A stretch of 64,000 nt of DNA, taken from the NCBI RefSeq assembly GCF_036240795.1, contig NZ_CP108454.1, forward strand, positions 3,224,001 to 3,288,000. Reading direction: 5' to 3'. The stretch comes from Streptomyces sp. NBC_01268 (lineage in GTDB: Bacteria; Actinomycetota; Actinomycetes; Streptomycetales; Streptomycetaceae). Each line of letters opens with the position of its first letter. The first letter of the stretch is position 1. A program made the translations under genes and the position numbers. This document shows positions 8,830 through 16,804 of this stretch, one piece after another. The notes beneath the pieces were generated by a model. That model saw only the letters and a list, made by a program, of their open reading frames with translations. It did not search any database and had not been told where the DNA came from.

Positions 8830-9751
8830 GTATGGCCCACGGGGAGAGCCGTCCGGCTCGACCGCCCGGGCTCCACCGGAGCAGATTCTGTTCGGCGGGC
8901 CGGCCGAAGACCTCATCAAACGGCTGGCGGAGGAGAAGCGCTCCAAGACCGCGCGCCACGCGTTACGGGTCCTCTCAGCGTCGCTGACGGCCGCGATGAC
9001 CGAGGACATCGGCCTGACCCGCAACGTGGCCAAGGTGGTCACCGTGCGCGCCACGACCGACAGCGGGAAGAGCTGGAGCGCCGTCGAGGTCCTTCGCTTC
9101 CTGGCCGAAGCCCGACAGCGCACGGTCTACTACCCCGCGCTCCTGCTCATGTGTCTGCTCGGTCTCCGGCGGGCGGAGGTCTGCGGGCTTCGGTGGGAGA
9201 ACGTCGACCTGGAGAACCGGGTCATCTGGATCGAGCAGCAACGGCAGCGCTCCGGTCCCGGAACGATCGACGTGGACCTGAAGACGGACACCTCGAAAGC
9301 GCCTCTGCCCCTGCCCGCCCAGTGCATCGCCCCGCTGCGGTGGACCCGGATGCGCACGGCCCTCCTCCGCGAACGTGCTCTCGCCAAGGGCCGGCCGTGG
9401 TGGGACGACCCCGACCACCACGTCTTCGTGACGCGAACCGGACAGCCGCTCCAGGCCGAGTGCCTCTACCAGACCCTGCGTCGGGCAGCTGAGAGCGCCG
9501 AGCTCGGAAAGATGAATCCGAAGGGGCTGCGGAAGTCGTGTGGCACGCTCCTGGTCCACCTTCGCGTGCACCCGAGGATCATCAAGGCGATCCTGCGGCA
9601 CAGCCGGATCGCGACGACGCTCGACATCTACGCGGAGGCGCTCGACCCGGATGTGATCGCCGCCGTCGGTCAGCTCGACCGGCTGTTGCGTCAGCCGGCC
9701 ACGCTCCGGCGACTCGCCGCCCCAGCACCGCACAGCGAAAGCACCAGCTGA
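8830..9751 (+). pseudogene. Tyrosine recombinase/integrase, N-terminally truncated
   Basis: From about 8895 the frame encodes the end of a core-binding domain (DLIKRLAEEKRSKTARHALR) and a full catalytic domain. Recognisable are box I GLRRAEVCGLRW with the catalytic Arg, GLRKSCGTLL where the box II Arg is kept but the preceding His is Lys, LRHSRIATT with the second His, and DIYAEA with the tyrosine nucleophile. The N-terminal arm-binding region is absent. The frame runs back into repeat R1, which encodes nothing similar, so the gene was cut at the repeat edge. In-frame ATG at 8996 could still make a short product. The replaced His and missing N-terminus argue against activity. A strong hairpin terminator follows. 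Confidence 0.8.
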
Positions 9752-9769
9752 TCCAGCGATACATGACAC

Positions 9770-9807
9770 GGCCCCTTCATCGGCGGATACCCGCGGATGA
9801 AGGGGCC
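9770..9807 (+). terminator. Terminator of the integrase remnant (hairpin T1)
   Basis: A perfect 12-bp stem pairs 9770-9781 (GGCCCCTTCATC) with 9796-9807, with a 14-base loop containing GGCGGATACCC. It begins 18 bases after the integrase stop. A related hairpin with the same loop sequence sits next to repeat R2 at 12051-12088. Confidence 0.85.
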
Positions 9808-10058
9808 TTCGTCGTGAGCGGCCCCGGCCGCCATGGCGCCCGGGTGAGTAGTCCGTCAGGTTCATGGTCCACTTTTGGACTACCTACTGTTACCGATCGG
9901 ACACTTTCAGCCGTCCACCTGATTCTCGGTAGATCCTCCAGCGAGACAAGTGTTCGATTCCTTCGGGCCTCCCCAAGGTCCGCCAAGTGGGATCCCTAGG
10001 CGATCCGATCTCCGCGATCAAGGAGGTGCTTGGCATGCCCTGAAACGAAGGAATCAGA
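9808..10058 (+). other. Intergenic region upstream of the secreted protein
   Basis: No gene is seen in these 250 bases. It contains an inverted repeat pairing GTAGTCC (9848-9854) with GGACTAC (9877-9883), and inside that GTCCA-CTTT-TGGAC (9866-9879). The region is AT-richer than the surroundings and probably carries the promoter of the secreted protein gene. Confidence 0.4.
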
Positions 10059-10487
10059 GTGCGCTCCAAGATCAGCAGTGCTGCAATCGCCGCGGCCCTG
10101 GCCGTCGGCTCCATAGCGGTCAGCGCTCCGGCCGCCTCGGCCAACTCGTACTGCAGCTCCTCGGGCTACACCGAGGGCGGCTTCCCGAACCTGCGCTGCA
10201 CCTCGCTGTCCAACGGTGTTCTGAGCCACGGCAAGCGTGACCTCTACCCGACGGTCGGGACGGGCGTGACGACCACGTACTACAAGTCGGGCGGCTCCGC
10301 CGTGAGCGTCCGCCTCGGGTACTCGGTGGCGGGCTCCAACACCACCTACTCGTCGTACTTCACCATCGGCTCCGGCCAGACGGTGACGCGTTCGTGGAAG
10401 ATCAGCACCAGCAGCCTGTGCCTGAACAGCACCGGTTACCTGTCGTACAGCGGCGGCACTTTCCAGACGCCTGCCGCCCACTGCTGA
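10059..10487 (+). CDS. Small secreted Ser/Thr/Tyr-rich protein of unknown function
   Basis: A 142-residue protein with a clear Sec signal peptide: basic MRSK, a hydrophobic Ala-rich core, and a cleavage site after PAASA before NSYC. The mature part is about 113 residues, rich in Ser, Thr, Gly and Tyr with alternating patterns suggesting beta strands. It has Cys near both ends (NSYC, LRC, SLC and the terminal AHC), so disulfides are likely. The GTG start has AAGGA six bases upstream. No family is recognised. It is the first cargo gene of the island, followed by its own terminator and then the VanZ-like gene. An extracellular structural or inhibitor role is possible but not shown by the sequence. 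Confidence 0.8.
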   Translation: MRSKISSAAIAAALAVGSIAVSAPAASANSYCSSSGYTEGGFPNLRCTSLSNGVLSHGKRDLYPTVGTGVTTTYYKSGGSAVSVRLGYSVAGSNTTYSSYFTIGSGQTVTRSWKISTSSLCLNSTGYLSYSGGTFQTPAAHC

Positions 10488-10500
10488 ACCAGTGGCACGA

Positions 10501-10530
10501 GGGGCTCCGTCCTAGTTCAGGCGGAGCCCC
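10501..10530 (+). terminator. Hairpin after the secreted protein gene
   Basis: A perfect 9-bp stem (GGGGCTCCG at 10501-10509 with 10522-10530) with a 12-base loop, 14 bases after the stop codon. It separates the secreted protein from the next gene. Confidence 0.75.
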
Positions 10531-10570
10531 CGCACTGCGGTGTTGATCTGACTTCAGCAAGGAACCGACC

Positions 10571-11977
10571 GTGTTTACCGCTATCTTTCAAGACCACTAC
10601 GGCTACCTCGCCGTGAGCACCCTGATCGCGCTCGCCCTCGGGGCGGCGGCCTGGCTGGTCGCCCGCCGCCGGCAGAACCCCCGCGGGTTATGGTTCGCCG
10701 GCCTCGCGGCCACGGTCGCAGGCGTCCTCAGCGTCACCTTCATGGGCAGCGGCGCGGCGAGCGGCCAGTGCGTCATCAACCACGACCTCGTCGAACCCTT
10801 CCGGACCACTCAGGGGCTCTGGAACCTCGCCATGACGGTCCCGCTCGGCTTCTTCGCCCTCATGGCGACCCGACGTCCGCTGCCCGTCCTCGTCGGTGTG
10901 GTCACCTTCCCCCTGGTCATCGAGGTCGTCCAGGCAGAGGTCGACGGCCTGGGCCGGATATGCGACAGCGCCGACGCCCAGATGAACATTCTCGGCGGCC
11001 TCATCGGCGTCGCCGCCGTGGTGCTCGCGCTGCTGAAGAGCCGCACGCTCAACTGGGCCAGCGCCGCCAAGCCCTCCCTGTTCACGGCACTCGGCCTCGT
11101 CTTCCTGGGAGCCGGCGTGGTGTACCCGGCCATGACGTTCACCAACATTGATGGCACGGGCCTGTCGCAGGCGGACGGCACGCAGCGCCAGGCCGTGGAG
11201 CAGGTGGTGAGCGAGGCCTTCGGCGACCGCTACGAGCTCGGGCCCGTGTACGACCAGCCGTGTTCCGGAGCGCCGTGCCGCAATGTCGCCTTCACGCTGC
11301 TGAGCCGCGACAAGGCGCACTCGGAGCAGTTCGCGAACGGCACCCTGTCGTGGCCGGACAAGAGCCGCTTCAGCGTGCTGCTCCAGGACAGCGACCAGCC
11401 CAGCGTGATGGGCTTCCCGGTGGCCGGAGCCAAGCCCCCGACCACGGACAAGATGGCCTTCGAGGTCGCGCGGGCGTACATGAGCGAGCGCTACCCGTGG
11501 GGGGCCAGCGCCACCGTCCACAAGACGTACCCGGTGGGCGACAAGGCACAGCTCGGTTGGATCACCAGCTGGCGGTGGGTCGATTCCGACGTCCTCATGC
11601 CCCGGATGCTCGACGTACAGGTGAGCCGTTCCGGGACCGTTTCACAGGTGGACGTGACCCGCGGACCCGAGCGGGTGGACCTCGAAAAGCCTCAGCTGGA
11701 CGCCAAGAAGGCAGAGTCCCTGGTTCGGGAAGGGATGGCCAAGCAGTTCGCCGACCGCGGCCATGCCATGCCCGGCGACATGACGTTCAAGGCGTTCACG
11801 CTCAAGGCTGTACAGCGCGGGGACGCCTGGCGCCCGACGTGGCTGGTGAACATCTCCCAGGAGGGCCAGGAGTCCGTTCCCGACGGCTCGGCGGGCGGAA
11901 CCGCGGACCTCTGGCGGGTGGACGCCGTCAGCGGCCAGGTCTACGACGGAGCGGACCAGCCCCTGAAGGGGGACTGA
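10571..11977 (+). CDS. VanZ-like membrane protein with a C-terminal soluble domain
   Basis: A 468-residue protein. The first about 185 residues contain five or six hydrophobic segments with a VanZ-like core (GLWNLAMTVPLGFFALM, followed by PLVIEVVQAEVDGLGRICDS and ADAQMNILGG). Known VanZ proteins confer low-level teicoplanin resistance by an unclear mechanism. The remaining about 280 residues form a presumably extracytoplasmic domain ending in a repeat-like region (DVQVSRSGTVSQVDVT and WRVDAVSGQVYDG) that resembles PepSY-type folds. The GTG start has AAGGA seven bases upstream. It lies inside the island beside a secreted protein, both suggesting a cell-surface function. The fusion of VanZ to a large soluble domain is longer than typical VanZ proteins. 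Confidence 0.75.
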   Translation: MFTAIFQDHYGYLAVSTLIALALGAAAWLVARRRQNPRGLWFAGLAATVAGVLSVTFMGSGAASGQCVINHDLVEPFRTTQGLWNLAMTVPLGFFALMATRRPLPVLVGVVTFPLVIEVVQAEVDGLGRICDSADAQMNILGGLIGVAAVVLALLKSRTLNWASAAKPSLFTALGLVFLGAGVVYPAMTFTNIDGTGLSQADGTQRQAVEQVVSEAFGDRYELGPVYDQPCSGAPCRNVAFTLLSRDKAHSEQFANGTLSWPDKSRFSVLLQDSDQPSVMGFPVAGAKPPTTDKMAFEVARAYMSERYPWGASATVHKTYPVGDKAQLGWITSWRWVDSDVLMPRMLDVQVSRSGTVSQVDVTRGPERVDLEKPQLDAKKAESLVREGMAKQFADRGHAMPGDMTFKAFTLKAVQRGDAWRPTWLVNISQEGQESVPDGSAGGTADLWRVDAVSGQVYDGADQPLKGD

Positions 11978-12039
11978 GCGGGCGAGGGCCGGCTCCGTCG
12001 CCCGTCTCCCGACGCCGAAAAACTCGACTGATGTCAGTG

Positions 12040-12100
12040 ATGGATGTCATGGCCCCCGCGTCGGCGGATACCCACTGGTGGAGGGGCCGTCGTCGTCGGT
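12040..12100. repeat. Hairpin T2, related to the integrase terminator T1
   Basis: This stretch matches about 9758-9816 over the core TCGGCGGATACCC and the flanking GGCCCC/GGGGCC arms (12051-12056 and 12083-12088). The outer 6-bp stem is retained but the inner stem has decayed. It lies 60-110 bases after the VanZ-like gene and only a few bases before repeat R2. It may serve as a terminator or mark the element boundary. Confidence 0.6.
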
Positions 12101-12105
12101 CGCTC

Positions 12106-12279
12106 CGACAACATCCCATTTCCGTATCAGTCTCAAGGCGACTGGTGAGATACCTCACCGACCTGCGGCGACGTCCGCCTTTACCCGCCGTGAACCGCCG
12201 GTGCCCGTGGGTGTTGATGTCAGACACGCATGTCAGCCCGTGACCCCCGTGGTCGCCCCGAACCGTACCTTGCGGGGCC
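12106..12279. repeat. Direct repeat R2 (second copy of the mtrA upstream region)
   Basis: Right copy of the 174-bp repeat, same orientation as R1. It keeps the GGTGAG-ATAC-CTCACC dyad and the terminal block around CGTACCTTGCGGGGCC. Here it no longer faces an mtrA reading frame; its leftward reading direction points at the 3' end of the VanZ-like gene. Confidence 0.9.
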
Positions 12280-12725
12280 TGCCGCGGCCCATAGCCGAGG
12301 AGGCGGGATCACCGTCGGTCCCGCACCGGTCGTCACTTTTCGTGCCTGAGTCCGCATCGGTCGTCATGCAGGTGCAGGCGCCGAAGATCGTTCAACGCGG
12401 CGACCGGGAACGGATGCTCCGCCCACTTCGCCCGACAGCCGCGCTCGCCGTGCGGTCGAAGCACCCCCTGCGCGGCCTCCACCACGGCATGGCCGAGTTC
12501 ACGACGGGACTGAGTGGCCCCCCATGGTGTGCGGGGAAGCCGCCCCCCGGCCTTCCCGTGCTCAGCGGGTCCGGGGACATGGCACCAGGTGGGACAGGGC
12601 CCGCCCGCGGGCGGGCCCCGCGTGGCACGATGGCTCCCGGCCCGTCGCCGTACCAGGCGGGAGGCCGCAGTGACCGAGCCGGTTCGCCGATCCGGCCCCG
12701 CGACCATTCCTCGAGGTGGACGACC
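12280..12725. other. Gene-poor stretch with a 22-bp perfect palindrome
   Basis: No convincing gene is seen. A 22-bp perfect GC palindrome (12597-12618, half site GGGCCCGCCCG) lies about 110 bases upstream of the next gene and could be a terminator stem or operator. The promoter of the following operon must lie to its right or overlap it. Confidence 0.5.
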
Positions 12726-13934
12726 GTGAACGACACTCCGGGCTGGACCTCGCCCGGATCTGCTCCCTCCGACGGCCAGGACGGCTCCGGTGTGCCCCGG
12801 CCCGCCTCGCCCGGCGACGCGAACGGCTCCGCCCCTCAGTGGTCCAAGGACCAGCCGCCCGCCGGTCAGTGGCAGGCGCCGACCGCCCCGGCCCCCGGCG
12901 CCCCCGCGCCGGCCCGGGCGCAGTCCGGCCCCGGCTGGGGCGGCCCTCAGCAGCCGTACAACCAGTGGGGACGGCCGCCGGCCGCGAAGCCGGGAGTGAT
13001 CCCGCTGCGCCCGCTCACCATGGGCGAGATCCTCGACGGCGCCGTGACGACCATGCGCCGCTACTGGCAGACCGTGCTGACCATCTCGGTCACGGTCGCC
13101 GTGATCGGCCAGGTCGCCGACGTGCTCGCGCAGCGCTATCTCGTGCCGGCCGCTCCGGCCGTGAACGCGGACGCGAGCCCGTCGGAGCAGCTCCAGCAGT
13201 CCGCCGACGCCATGCAGAGCAGCCTGATCGGCATGGGCCCGGCCTACCTGATCATGCTGGTGGCCACCCTGGTGTGCGCCGCCCTGCTCACCGTGGTGAT
13301 CAGCCGTGCCGTCCTGGGCCGCCCGGTCACCCTCGGCACCGCCTGGCAGGAGGCGCGGCCGCGGCTGCTCCCGCTGCTCGGGCTGACCCTGCTGGTGGCC
13401 CTGATGAGCGCCGGCATCATGTTCGTCGGCCTGCTGCCGGGGTTGCTCCTCGGCGGGGCGGGCGGCGTGGGTCTCGCCTTCCTCGGCGGTGCCGCCGCCT
13501 TCGTGACGGTCATCTGGCTGACGATCCGCTTCAGCCTCGCCTCCCCGGCGCTGATGCTGGAGCGTCAGGGCGTGTTCACGTCGCTGAAGCGCTCGGCCAA
13601 GCTGGTCCAGGGCTCCTGGTGGCGCATCTTCGGCATCACGATCCTCACCCAGCTGCTGATCTTCCTCGTCGCGATGATCATCACGATCCCCTTCGCGGCC
13701 ATCGCCATAGGGACCAGCGACGGCGGCTTCGGCGGGCTCATGTCGGGCACCACGCCCGAGAACAGCTGGTCGTTCCTGATCATCACCGGCATCGGCGGAG
13801 TGATCGTCAACGCGATCACCTACCCGATCTCCGCCGGCGTGACCGCGCTCCTCTACGTCGACCAGCGCATCCGCCGGGAGGCCCTGGACCTGGAGCTCGC
13901 CCGGGCCGCCGGTCTGCCCGGCTACGGGGGCTGA
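12726..13934 (+). CDS. Multi-pass membrane protein (glycerophosphodiesterase membrane-domain type)
   Basis: A 402-residue protein. The first about 95 residues are a Pro/Ala/Gln/Gly-rich cytoplasmic tail. About six hydrophobic segments follow, with the motif PLRPLTMGEILDGAVTTMRR just before the first, and loops such as RFSLASPALMLERQGVFTSL. These features match actinobacterial proteins annotated as having a glycerophosphoryl diester phosphodiesterase membrane domain, although no catalytic phosphodiesterase domain is present. The GTG at 12726 was chosen because GAGG lies upstream and the typical tail begins there. It is the first gene of a tightly packed rightward cluster with DUF4129, DUF4350, MoxR and DUF58 proteins. 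Confidence 0.8.
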   Translation: MNDTPGWTSPGSAPSDGQDGSGVPRPASPGDANGSAPQWSKDQPPAGQWQAPTAPAPGAPAPARAQSGPGWGGPQQPYNQWGRPPAAKPGVIPLRPLTMGEILDGAVTTMRRYWQTVLTISVTVAVIGQVADVLAQRYLVPAAPAVNADASPSEQLQQSADAMQSSLIGMGPAYLIMLVATLVCAALLTVVISRAVLGRPVTLGTAWQEARPRLLPLLGLTLLVALMSAGIMFVGLLPGLLLGGAGGVGLAFLGGAAAFVTVIWLTIRFSLASPALMLERQGVFTSLKRSAKLVQGSWWRIFGITILTQLLIFLVAMIITIPFAAIAIGTSDGGFGGLMSGTTPENSWSFLIITGIGGVIVNAITYPISAGVTALLYVDQRIRREALDLELARAAGLPGYGG

Positions 13935-13938
13935 TGGC

Positions 13939-14622
13939 GTGACGGTCACGGGGGGCACGGCCGGCGACGTACCGGTGGACATCCCCCGCATACCCGCCCA
14001 GGAGGCGGCGGAGCGGGAACTGTCCAAACCGATGTACCACGAGAACGATCCCAACCTGCTCCAGCGCGGCCTCGACCGCTTCTGGGACTGGGTCGGACGC
14101 CTCTTCGACTCGGCCTCCGGGGTCACCCCCGGGGGCGTGGTCGGCGTCGTGGCCATCGTCATCGTCGTGCTCGCCGTGATCGGCGCCCTGTGGTGGCGCC
14201 TCGGCACCCCCCACCGGTCGCCCGCCTCCACCGGCGGCGACTCCCTCTTCGACGACGGCCCGCGGACCGCCGCCGAACACCGCGCGGCCGCCACCCGGCA
14301 CGCCGCCGCCGGCCAGTGGAACCAGGCCGTCCAGGAGCGGATGCGGGCCATCGTCCGCTCCCTCGAAGAGCGCGCCCTGCTCGACCCGCGCCCCGGCCGT
14401 ACCGCCGACGAGGCGGCCGCGGAGGCCGGCCGGTCGCTGCCGGCCCACGCCGACGGTCTGCGATCCGCCGCCCGCGCCTTCGACGACGTCACATACGGCG
14501 GCCGCACCGCCGACGAGCCCGCGTACCGGCGCGTCGAGCAGCTGGACACCGCCGTGGAGCGGACCAAGCCGTCCCTCGAACCGGCCGTCGCCGCCACCGC
14601 CTTCACGGAGGCCCCCCGATGA
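13939..14622 (+). CDS. DUF4129 domain-containing membrane protein
   Basis: A 227-residue protein with a periplasm-facing N-terminus, one transmembrane segment near residues 68-90 (GGVVGVVAIVIVVLAVIGAL), and a C-terminal DUF4129 helical domain containing AAATRHAAAGQWNQAVQERM and RTADEAAAEAGRSLP. Its GTG start is four bases past the previous stop, and its stop overlaps the next start, so the genes are cotranscribed. DUF4129 proteins commonly sit beside MoxR ATPase and DUF58 genes, as here. Molecular function is unknown. Confidence 0.85.
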   Translation: MTVTGGTAGDVPVDIPRIPAQEAAERELSKPMYHENDPNLLQRGLDRFWDWVGRLFDSASGVTPGGVVGVVAIVIVVLAVIGALWWRLGTPHRSPASTGGDSLFDDGPRTAAEHRAAATRHAAAGQWNQAVQERMRAIVRSLEERALLDPRPGRTADEAAAEAGRSLPAHADGLRSAARAFDDVTYGGRTADEPAYRRVEQLDTAVERTKPSLEPAVAATAFTEAPR

Positions 14623-15812
14623 GCCGGCCGGCCGCCAGCGCCACCTCGACCTCGCTGACCCCCCGCCAGATCTGGGCCCGCGCGCGCGGCGCCCTCCTGG
14701 TCGTCGCCCTCATCCTGACCGGCGGCCTCGTCCTCGCGACCATGCACTCGTCCGACCACCACGGCCGCCTCGACCCGCGCTCGGCCGACCCCTACGGCAG
14801 CCGCGCCCTCGCCGAACTCCTCAAGGCCCAGGGCGTCTCCGTCGAGGTGACCACGACCCTCGCCGGAGCCACCGCCGCCACCGGCGCGGACACCACACTG
14901 CTCGTCACCACACCGGACCTGCTCACCGACACCCAGCAGTCCACCCTGTACGCGGCGATGAAGGGCTCGGCAGCCCGCACCGTCCTCCTCGGTGCCGGCA
15001 CCCCGTCCCTCGGCACCCTGGTCCCCGGCCTCACCACCAGTGGCGACGCCCCGGTGGCCGCCCGGAAACCCGCCTGCACGCTGACCGCCGCGACCCGCGC
15101 CGGCGGCGTCGACCTCGGCGGCGAGCGCTACGTCACCGACCACACCACCGCCGACAACTGCTACTACGCCGACGGCCTGCCGACCCTGGTCCGTGTCCCC
15201 GGCCAGGGCACCGCCGACACCATCCTGCTCGGCTCCCCCGAACTCCTCACCAACAAGCGCCTCGCCCACCAGGGCAACGCGTCCCTCGCGCTGCAACTCC
15301 TCGGCTCCCGGACCCATCTCGTCTGGTACCTCCCCTCCCTGGCCGATGTCCCGGCCGACGCCGAGACCGAGGACACCGGCACCGGCTTCCTCGACCTGAT
15401 CCCGTCCGGCTGGCTCTGGGGCACCCTGCAGCTCGCCGTCGCGGCCGTGCTCGCCGCCGTCTGGCGCGCCCGCCGCCTCGGCCCCCTCGTGCCCGAGCGC
15501 CTCCCGGTCGCCGTCCGCGCCTCCGAGGCCACCGAGGGCCGCGCCCGCCTCTACCGGAAGGCCGACGCCCGCGACCGCGCAGCCACCGTGCTGCGCACCG
15601 CGACCCGCACCCGGATCGCCCCGCTCCTCGGCGTCCCCGTCCAGGACGCCCACGCGGTCGAACTCCTCCTCCCCGCACTCTCCACCCGGGTCCCCACGAG
15701 CGCCGTGGACCACCGGGACCTCCTCTTCGGCGCGGCTCCCGCCGACGACGCCGCCCTCATCCGCCTGGCGGACCAACTCGACGCCCTCGAAAGAGAGGTA
15801 CGCACTTCATGA
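14619..15812 (+). CDS. DUF4350 domain-containing membrane protein
   Basis: A 397-residue protein that starts at the ATG overlapping the DUF4129 stop (ATGA). A transmembrane segment lies near residues 26-45. The DUF4350 region follows with DPRSADPYGSRALAELLKAQ and a Rossmann-like TTLLVTTPDLLTD stretch. A second transmembrane segment lies near 265-285 (GWLWGTLQLAVAAVLAAVW), then a cytoplasmic helical tail. Its stop overlaps the moxR start (ATGA at 15809). The family is linked genetically to MoxR/DUF58 modules; no enzymatic role is known. Confidence 0.85.
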   Translation: MSRPAASATSTSLTPRQIWARARGALLVVALILTGGLVLATMHSSDHHGRLDPRSADPYGSRALAELLKAQGVSVEVTTTLAGATAATGADTTLLVTTPDLLTDTQQSTLYAAMKGSAARTVLLGAGTPSLGTLVPGLTTSGDAPVAARKPACTLTAATRAGGVDLGGERYVTDHTTADNCYYADGLPTLVRVPGQGTADTILLGSPELLTNKRLAHQGNASLALQLLGSRTHLVWYLPSLADVPADAETEDTGTGFLDLIPSGWLWGTLQLAVAAVLAAVWRARRLGPLVPERLPVAVRASEATEGRARLYRKADARDRAATVLRTATRTRIAPLLGVPVQDAHAVELLLPALSTRVPTSAVDHRDLLFGAAPADDAALIRLADQLDALEREVRTS

Positions 15813-16792
15813 GCGCCCCGACCCCCGAGACCGTCACGACCTCGGACAGCGCACGCGCCTCCCTGGAGGCCCTGCGCACCGAGATCGGTAAGGCCGTGGT
15901 CGGCCAGGACCCCGCCGTCACCGGTCTCGTCGTCGCCCTGCTCTGCCGGGGGCACGTCCTCCTCGAAGGCGTCCCCGGCGTCGCGAAGACCCTCCTCGTC
16001 CGGGCGCTCGCCTCCGCTCTCGAACTCGACACGAAGCGCGTCCAGTTCACCCCCGACCTGATGCCGGCCGACATCACCGGATCGCTCGTCTACGACAGCA
16101 GGACCGCGGAGTTCTCCTTCCAGCCCGGCCCGGTCTTCACCAACCTGCTGCTCGCCGACGAGATCAACCGCACCCCTCCGAAGACCCAGTCCTCGCTGCT
16201 GGAGGCCATGGAGGAGCGTCAGGTCACCGTGGACGGCGAACCCCGGCTGCTGCCCGAGCCGTTCCTGGTCGCCGCGACCCAGAACCCGGTCGAGTACGAG
16301 GGCACCTATCCCCTGCCCGAGGCCCAACTCGACCGTTTCCTGCTCAAGCTGACGGTCCCGCTGCCCTCACGCGAGGACGAGATCAGCGTCCTGACGCGTC
16401 ATGCCGAGGGCTTCGACCCCCGCGATCTGAAGGCCGCCGGTGTCCGCCCGGTCGCCGGCCCCGCCGAACTCGAGGCCGCCCGCGAGGCCGTGGCCAAGGT
16501 GGCGGTCTCCCCCGAGATCGCCGGCTATGTCGTCGATATCTGCCGTGCCACGCGTGAATCCCCCTCGCTCACTCTCGGCGTCTCCCCCCGAGGAGCCACC
16601 GCCCTGCTCTCCACGGCCCGCGCCTGGGCCTGGCTCACCGGCCGGGACTACGTCACCCCGGACGATGTGAAGGCCCTGGCCCTGCCGACCCTCCGTCACC
16701 GCGTCCAACTGCGGCCCGAGGCCGAGATGGAGGGAGTCACTTCCGACTCCGTCATCAACTCGATCCTCGCCCACGTCCCCGTACCCCGCTGA
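15809..16792 (+). CDS. MoxR-family AAA+ ATPase
   Basis: A 327-residue AAA+ chaperone-like ATPase. Walker A is GVPGVAKTLLVRAL, Walker B is LLLADEINRTPPKTQSSLLE, and the sensor/arginine-finger region lies in ATQNPVEYEGTYPLPEAQLDRFL. The C-terminal lid includes ISPRGATALLSTARAWAWL-like sequence. MoxR ATPases are thought to mature or remodel partner proteins, often with a von Willebrand A or DUF58 protein. The DUF58 gene begins 12 bases downstream and is the probable partner. Confidence 0.93.
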   Translation: MSAPTPETVTTSDSARASLEALRTEIGKAVVGQDPAVTGLVVALLCRGHVLLEGVPGVAKTLLVRALASALELDTKRVQFTPDLMPADITGSLVYDSRTAEFSFQPGPVFTNLLLADEINRTPPKTQSSLLEAMEERQVTVDGEPRLLPEPFLVAATQNPVEYEGTYPLPEAQLDRFLLKLTVPLPSREDEISVLTRHAEGFDPRDLKAAGVRPVAGPAELEAAREAVAKVAVSPEIAGYVVDICRATRESPSLTLGVSPRGATALLSTARAWAWLTGRDYVTPDDVKALALPTLRHRVQLRPEAEMEGVTSDSVINSILAHVPVPR

Positions 16793-16804
16793 GAACGGCG
16801 CCCC

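Larger units (their letters stand above)
8654..12279. mobile_element. Accessory island between mtrA and the membrane-protein operon, flanked by 174-bp direct repeats
   Basis: The segment is bounded by near-identical direct repeats (8654-8827 and 12106-12279). It contains a truncated tyrosine recombinase, a small secreted protein and a VanZ-like protein, none belonging to the conserved mtrA neighbourhood. Two related hairpins (about 9758-9816 and 12040-12100) lie inside. Its base composition looks less GC-rich than its flanks. The layout suggests an integrated or duplicated element that has since decayed. Confidence 0.6.

Noticed and set aside
8720..8830. Small minus-strand ORF ending DIQVDINTHRHRR in repeat R1
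   Set aside because: The corresponding frame in R2 differs in most residues while the flanks are identical, so selection is not on a protein.
8537..8895. Long N-terminal extension of the integrase frame
   Set aside because: It translates the antisense of mtrA and repeat R1; no integrase-like sequence appears before about 8895.
12360..12530. Possible transposase or regulator fragment on the minus strand (RRELGHAVVEAAQGVLRPHG)
   Set aside because: The peptide looks partly protein-like but has no start, no recognisable family motif and is short; not enough to call a gene remnant.
12333..15776. A 1147-codon minus-strand frame opposite the DUF4129 and DUF4350 genes
   Set aside because: Gly/Glu/Arg-rich antisense shadow of well-supported plus-strand genes that overlap by translational coupling.
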